A stretch of DNA of 59,076 nt from Gelidibacter algens (GTDB lineage: Bacteria; Bacteroidota; Bacteroidia; Flavobacteriales; Flavobacteriaceae): positions 1 through 59,076 of the forward strand of contig NZ_LZRN01000027.1 of NCBI RefSeq assembly GCF_001678675.1. The letters run 5' to 3'. Shown in pieces: positions 54,972 through 59,076 of the stretch. Position numbers and translations under genes: made by a program. The notes beneath the pieces were generated by a model, which was not told the origin of the DNA, did not search any database, and worked only from the letters and a program-made list of their open reading frames with translations. How positions within the stretch are numbered: position 1 is the stretch's first letter; every line of letters begins with the position of its first letter.

Positions 54972-55754
54972 ATGAAACAACTCTTTGGTATTGCTCTCTT
55001 ACTATTCAGTTCCATGCAATTTGCTCAAAACACTACTATTGCAGTAGGTGAAAAACTGACCTTTACAGCATCTTATAACATGTCTGGATTAATGACAGAC
55101 ATAGCTCAGGTTACTATGGAAACCGGGCAGGTCAAAACATCTAAAGCCACCTTATTGCATCTTAAGTGTACGGCAGCCACATTTACCAAATGGGATAATT
55201 TTTTCAAAATCCGCGATTTGTATGAAAGCTATGTGAGCCCAACAAGCTTAGCACCATATTTATATAAACGTGACATTAATGAAGGGAGTTACTATAAGTT
55301 TATGCAGTATACCTTTAGCCATAAAACAAACAGCGTTAAAAGTTTAATGCGTAAAAAGAATGGGAAAGGTGTAATTTATGATGTTAACTCAAATGTACAA
55401 ATAAACGTCGGCACTAAAGATATTGTTTCTACCATATACCATATTCGCAATTTGGACATCCATAAGGCCATGCCAGGTGACGTTCAGAATTTTAAGGTTA
55501 TTTTTGATAACAAAGAACTTATTATCGGCGTAAAATACGTGGGCAAGGAAACGATTCAAACGGCTATTGGCAAGAGGGAGTGTTATAAACTGGCGTTGTC
55601 CCTCAAAAATAACGCTGTGCTCAAAGGCAGCTCTAATGACAATTTATTATACCTCACTGCAGATGCGAACAAAGTGCCCGTTTATGCAAAATTTAAAATT
55701 CCTGTAGGTAATGGCGAACTTAAGATCAAATCAGCAACCGGATTAAAAAATTAG
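54972..55754 (+). CDS. DUF3108 secreted protein
   Basis: A 260-aa protein with a signal peptide (cut after MQFAQ) and the DUF3108 pattern from VGEKLTFTASYNMSGLMTDIAQVTME to SNDNLLYLTADANKVPVYAKFKIPVGNGELK. The fold suggests a lipid- or polymer-handling envelope role, not proven. It is followed after 3 bp by a small membrane gene. Confidence 0.88.
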   Translation: MKQLFGIALLLFSSMQFAQNTTIAVGEKLTFTASYNMSGLMTDIAQVTMETGQVKTSKATLLHLKCTAATFTKWDNFFKIRDLYESYVSPTSLAPYLYKRDINEGSYYKFMQYTFSHKTNSVKSLMRKKNGKGVIYDVNSNVQINVGTKDIVSTIYHIRNLDIHKAMPGDVQNFKVIFDNKELIIGVKYVGKETIQTAIGKRECYKLALSLKNNAVLKGSSNDNLLYLTADANKVPVYAKFKIPVGNGELKIKSATGLKN

Positions 55755-55757
55755 ATT

Positions 55758-56141
55758 ATGAGACGTTTATTTATTGTTTTAGGATTTATCTCAGCAGTTT
55801 TGGCTTTAATAATAGCTGTAACTCCGTTGTCTCAAATTGCTTACGTTCCTGCAGTTGCTGCATTAATTTTTGCTTTGATTGCTTTTTATATGGCAAAACA
55901 AAAACAGTATCCCAAAAAATCGATACAACTTATTTTTCTATTGACTTTTATAGCATTGGTGCTCACCACTTACAAATCGGTTTTCAATGTAGCTGAAGTT
56001 GGGAACCTCGATGAATTGGAACTTAAGGAAGAAGCGTCCATAGAAGATTCAAAAGAACTATTGGAAGAGTTGGATCTTGAAATAGACGAGTCAGAACTTG
56101 AAATAGAAACGGAAGATTTAGAAGGGTTGCAAGAAGAATAA
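55758..56141 (+). CDS. small membrane protein with acidic tail
   Basis: A 127-aa protein with three hydrophobic segments (about 3-22, 27-45, 55-72) and a strongly acidic C-terminal third (ELKEEASIEDSKELLEELDL, then ELEIETEDLEGLQEE). No family is recognised. The tight coupling to the DUF3108 gene suggests joint action in the envelope. Confidence 0.78.
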   Translation: MRRLFIVLGFISAVLALIIAVTPLSQIAYVPAVAALIFALIAFYMAKQKQYPKKSIQLIFLLTFIALVLTTYKSVFNVAEVGNLDELELKEEASIEDSKELLEELDLEIDESELEIETEDLEGLQEE

Positions 56142-56242
56142 ATCTGAGCAATATCTACCTGACCATTTCAAAAAAAAAGACGAGATCACTTCTGTTTTTC
56201 CTTTTTTTTGGTTTTTATTTGATTGCTTATAATCCTTTATAA

Positions 56243-57283
56243 ATGAAAGCCCTCCTTATTGCTTCGGCATTAACGCTGGTTGGTTCTTGCGCCAATCATA
56301 GTTATACCCAAAAAATTGAAAACTTAAAAGAAAGTATCGTTTTTGACTCACCTGAAACTGTCGTCAAATACAGCAATACCATTTCGCCTGACGAACTGAG
56401 CGAACATGTCCACACTTTATCTTCAGAAGATTTTGAAGGTCGGGAAACAGGCCGGCAAGGGTTTCATAAAGCATCCAAATTTCTAAAGGATTTCTATATA
56501 AATAACGGGGTTTTATCGCCACTGGGAGGCGACAATTATTATCAAAACATTCCCAAATCATATTTCACAAAAGACAGTCCTGCCTCACAAAATGTGGTGG
56601 CTTTTATTGAGGGCTCAGAACATCCGGAAGAGATTATTATTGTGTCAGGACATTTAGATCATTTGGGAACTACAGATGAGGCCACGTATTATGGCGCTGA
56701 TGACAATGCTTCAGGAACTGCGGCACTGATGGAAATGGCTCAAGCATTCGCCATAGCAAAAAAAGAAGGTCATGGCCCCAAACGCAGTATTTTATTTTTA
56801 CACCTGACTGCTGAAGAGTCTGGGCTTTTAGGATCAAATTATTACGTAAAAAATCCTATTTACGCTCTCGAGAACACTGTGGTAAATTTGAACATTGACA
56901 TGATAGGACGAGTGGATTCCATCCATAAAGAAAAGCAAGACGAGAACTACATCTATATTATTGGTGCTGACAGATTAAGTACAGAACTCCATTATATCTC
57001 TGAAATTACAAACAACCTGTTCACTAATTTAAACCTCGATTACAGGTATAATGCAGAAGATGATGCCAACCGCTATTACTACCGCTCAGATCATTATAAT
57101 TTTGCCTACCAAGGTATACCTGTAATCTTCTATTTCAACGGAGAGCATGAAGACTACCACAAACCTACTGACACCCCAGATAAGATCAACTATGGGCTAT
57201 TGCAAAAGCGCGCCCAACTTATATTCGCAACCACATGGTATCTCGCCAATAGTAAAGATCGGCTCAAAATAGATAAGATGTAA
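56243..57283 (+). CDS. M28-family aminopeptidase lipoprotein
   Basis: A 346-aa zinc peptidase with a lipobox (LVGSCAN). Zinc ligands are seen as VSGHLDHLG (His), YGADDNASGTAALMEMA (Asp), LTAEESGLLGSNYY (Glu) and the late HYNFAYQGIPVIFYFNGEHEDYH (His). It removes N-terminal residues from peptides outside the cytoplasm. It lacks the PA domain of the next gene and is clearly its paralogue. Confidence 0.92.
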   Translation: MKALLIASALTLVGSCANHSYTQKIENLKESIVFDSPETVVKYSNTISPDELSEHVHTLSSEDFEGRETGRQGFHKASKFLKDFYINNGVLSPLGGDNYYQNIPKSYFTKDSPASQNVVAFIEGSEHPEEIIIVSGHLDHLGTTDEATYYGADDNASGTAALMEMAQAFAIAKKEGHGPKRSILFLHLTAEESGLLGSNYYVKNPIYALENTVVNLNIDMIGRVDSIHKEKQDENYIYIIGADRLSTELHYISEITNNLFTNLNLDYRYNAEDDANRYYYRSDHYNFAYQGIPVIFYFNGEHEDYHKPTDTPDKINYGLLQKRAQLIFATTWYLANSKDRLKIDKM

Positions 57284-57389
57284 TTTTAGTGCCTAAGATT
57301 GTTAAAGTTTGTTAAATGAAGACATTAACAAAGTTAAAATGTATCGTTTTTTCGTAATATCGCAAATCTATAACACATAAATTATATAA

Positions 57390-58958
57390 ATGAAAAAGCT
57401 ATTCATTATCGCAGGTATTGCCCTGACCACCTTAAGTTGTGGAACTTCACAACAGCAAACACCAACTGTCGAGACCATTGCACCTATAGATCCAACGGAG
57501 TATGGCACAAGCATTACTTCTGATGAATTAAAGGAAATGTTATACACCTTTGCTTCTGATGAATTTGAAGGTCGTGAAACTGGAGAAAAAGGTCAGAAAA
57601 TGGCGGTTGAATATTTGAAACAACATTATGTTGACATGAATATCCCTTCGCCAATTTCAGAAGGGGATTACTTTCAAGAAGTGCCATTGCTGAACCAGAA
57701 ATCGCCACAAACAGAAATCACAGTTAATGGGGTTCAATTTAAAAATTATGCCGATTATGTGATGTCTGGTGCTGCTTCTTCACAAGCTATCAAAGCGTCA
57801 GATATTGTTTATGCAGGGTATGGCATTGAAGATGAAAAGTATTCCAGCTATGAAGGTTTAGATGTTGAAGGTAAAATTGTGTTGATAAAATCTGGTGAAC
57901 CAAAAAATGAAGATGGCACATATGTTACTTCTGGCGCCAAGGAAGACACCAAATGGTCAGTGGGTAGACAGGCGCTTTCATCTAAAAGAGATGTAGCACG
58001 TAAAAAAGGCATCAAAACACTCCTTATTATGGATAATGCCTATTTAAAAATGGTTGCAAACTATATGGAAGCAGCCGCCAAATCGGGTAGTGACGGACGT
58101 ATTACGCTTAAAGATAAGCAAGAAGATATGCTTCAAATACTAGTCAGCGAAAAATTAGGAGCATCACTTTTAGCTTCTATTGCAACCGATGACACTTCTA
58201 AAACAGTAAAAACAGATTTAGAAATAGATGTGACCAGCAATTCTGAAGAAGTAAATTCAGAAAATGTGGTGGCATTCATCAAAGGTTCAGAAAAACCAGA
58301 TGAAATTATTGTTATTTCAGCACACTTAGACCATGAAGGTGTTAAAAATGGTGAGATCTACAACGGTGCAGATGATGATGGTTCAGGTACTGTTGCTATT
58401 TTAGAAATTGCTGAAGCATTCAAAAAAGCCCAAGACGCAGGCCATGGCCCAAAACGTTCAATATTATTTTTACATGTAACCGGTGAAGAAAAAGGCTTAT
58501 TGGGCTCTAGCTATTATGCAGATATTGATCCTATTTTCCCTTTGAAGAATACTGTCGCCAATCTTAATATTGATATGATTGGAAGAATAGATCCTAAGCG
58601 CACAGGAGACAGGAATTATGTGTATTTGATTGGTTCTGACAAATTGAGTACTGAGCTCCACAATATTTCTGAAGAAGTCAACAAAAAATATACAAACATC
58701 GCATTGGATTACACGTATAATGATGAAAATGATCCTAATCGTTTTTACTACAGATCAGATCATTATAACTTTGCAAAGAACAATGTGCCTATCATTTTCT
58801 ATTTCAACGGGACGCATGATGATTACCATAAGCCTTCTGACACTCCAGACAAAATAGAATATGATTTGTTGGAAAACAGAACCAGGTTAGTATTCTACAC
58901 CGCTTGGGAGTTGGCAAATAGAGAAGGCCGCATTAGTGTAGATAAGGCAACAGAATAG
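57390..58958 (+). CDS. M28-family aminopeptidase with PA domain
   Basis: A 522-aa lipoprotein (LTTLSCGTS) with a protease-associated domain (about 115-260) inserted before the catalytic domain. Zinc motifs are ISAHLDHEG, NGADDDGSGTVAILEIA, VTGEEKGLLGSSYY and HYNFAKNNVPIIFYFNGTHDDYH. It is a paralogue of the upstream peptidase; the pair probably arose by duplication and PA-domain loss or gain. Confidence 0.93.
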   Translation: MKKLFIIAGIALTTLSCGTSQQQTPTVETIAPIDPTEYGTSITSDELKEMLYTFASDEFEGRETGEKGQKMAVEYLKQHYVDMNIPSPISEGDYFQEVPLLNQKSPQTEITVNGVQFKNYADYVMSGAASSQAIKASDIVYAGYGIEDEKYSSYEGLDVEGKIVLIKSGEPKNEDGTYVTSGAKEDTKWSVGRQALSSKRDVARKKGIKTLLIMDNAYLKMVANYMEAAAKSGSDGRITLKDKQEDMLQILVSEKLGASLLASIATDDTSKTVKTDLEIDVTSNSEEVNSENVVAFIKGSEKPDEIIVISAHLDHEGVKNGEIYNGADDDGSGTVAILEIAEAFKKAQDAGHGPKRSILFLHVTGEEKGLLGSSYYADIDPIFPLKNTVANLNIDMIGRIDPKRTGDRNYVYLIGSDKLSTELHNISEEVNKKYTNIALDYTYNDENDPNRFYYRSDHYNFAKNNVPIIFYFNGTHDDYHKPSDTPDKIEYDLLENRTRLVFYTAWELANREGRISVDKATE

Positions 58959-58978
58959 TACAAATAATTTGCGTGTGC

Positions 58979-59076
58979 CCTACTTGGCTTGAAAAAAGCC
59001 AAATAGGTCGTGCTATCCGCTATATCTTTTTGTTGCAAAGAAGCAACAAAAAGGATGCCGCTCCTATCACTCACAC
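58979..59076. repeat. hairpin-rich dispersed-type repeat at window end
   Basis: Two stems in a row: CCTACTTGGCTT / AAGCCAAATAGG (58979-59007, 12 bp with one mismatch) and CTTTTTGTTGC / GCAACAAAAAG (59026-59053, perfect 11 bp). Between and after them lie GTGCTATCCGCTATAT and ATGCCGCTCCTATCACTC, which look like conserved repeat text. There is no T tail, so it is not a plain terminator. It may continue past the window. Confidence 0.5.

Overview
The window is AT-rich and reads as a chromosome segment of a member of the Bacteroidota, most likely a marine or soil Flavobacteriaceae. The evidence is TAnnTTTG-type promoter boxes, weak ribosome-binding sites, and the company of GxxExxY, DUF3108, DUF2141, DUF981 and M28 lipoprotein genes. 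Several families of short palindromic intergenic repeats typical of flavobacteria are also present. I see no rRNA, tRNA, CRISPR array or complete insertion sequence.

Layout. (1) 0.2-11.8 kb: a compact three-gene biosynthetic cluster. It holds a hybrid NRPS-PKS-aminotransferase (A-T-KS-AT-ACP-AMT), an NRPS module with release domain (C-A-T-TE) and an Sfp-type phosphopantetheinyl transferase. It should build a short amino-acid/beta-amino-acid/amino-acid product. (2) 12.1-19.1 kb: a reduced-sulfur and peroxide region with a methyltransferase, 1-Cys peroxiredoxin, persulfide dioxygenase-rhodanese and an isoprenylcysteine-methyltransferase-like membrane protein. A convergent minus-strand operon carries DoxX, DsrE, a SoxB-like lipoprotein and a TlpA-type thioredoxin. 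(3) 19.3-21.3 kb: a CPA2 antiporter gene broken by two lesions. (4) 21.8-30.7 kb: a TetR-controlled YbhGFSR-like export operon (TolC, HlyD, lipoprotein, OsmC, two ABC ATPases, two permeases). It is interrupted by a GxxExxY nuclease-like gene embedded in CGCAGAT hairpin repeats. The second ATPase and the first permease carry single-A insertions. (5) 30.8-39.7 kb: a sulfide:quinone oxidoreductase-like gene, a 45-aa microprotein, a TolC/MFP/RND efflux operon with a PII-like protein, a DUF2892 membrane protein and a secreted rhodanese. (6) 39.8-59 kb: ordinary stress, ion and envelope genes, ending in tandem M28 peptidases and a hairpin-rich repeat.

The most striking regulatory signal is a repeated composite promoter. 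A GTAAC-N4-GTTAC dyad lies exactly 22 bp before a TAnnTT(T/C)(G/A) box. It occurs four times with perfect dyads and once degenerate, before the methyltransferase, peroxiredoxin/persulfide dioxygenase, the small membrane gene upstream of the Sox-like operon, the SQR-like gene and the TolC-RND operon. This points to one CRP/FNR-family activator joining sulfide oxidation, persulfide detoxification and efflux. The second notable system is the GxxExxY gene with its CGCAGAT repeats.
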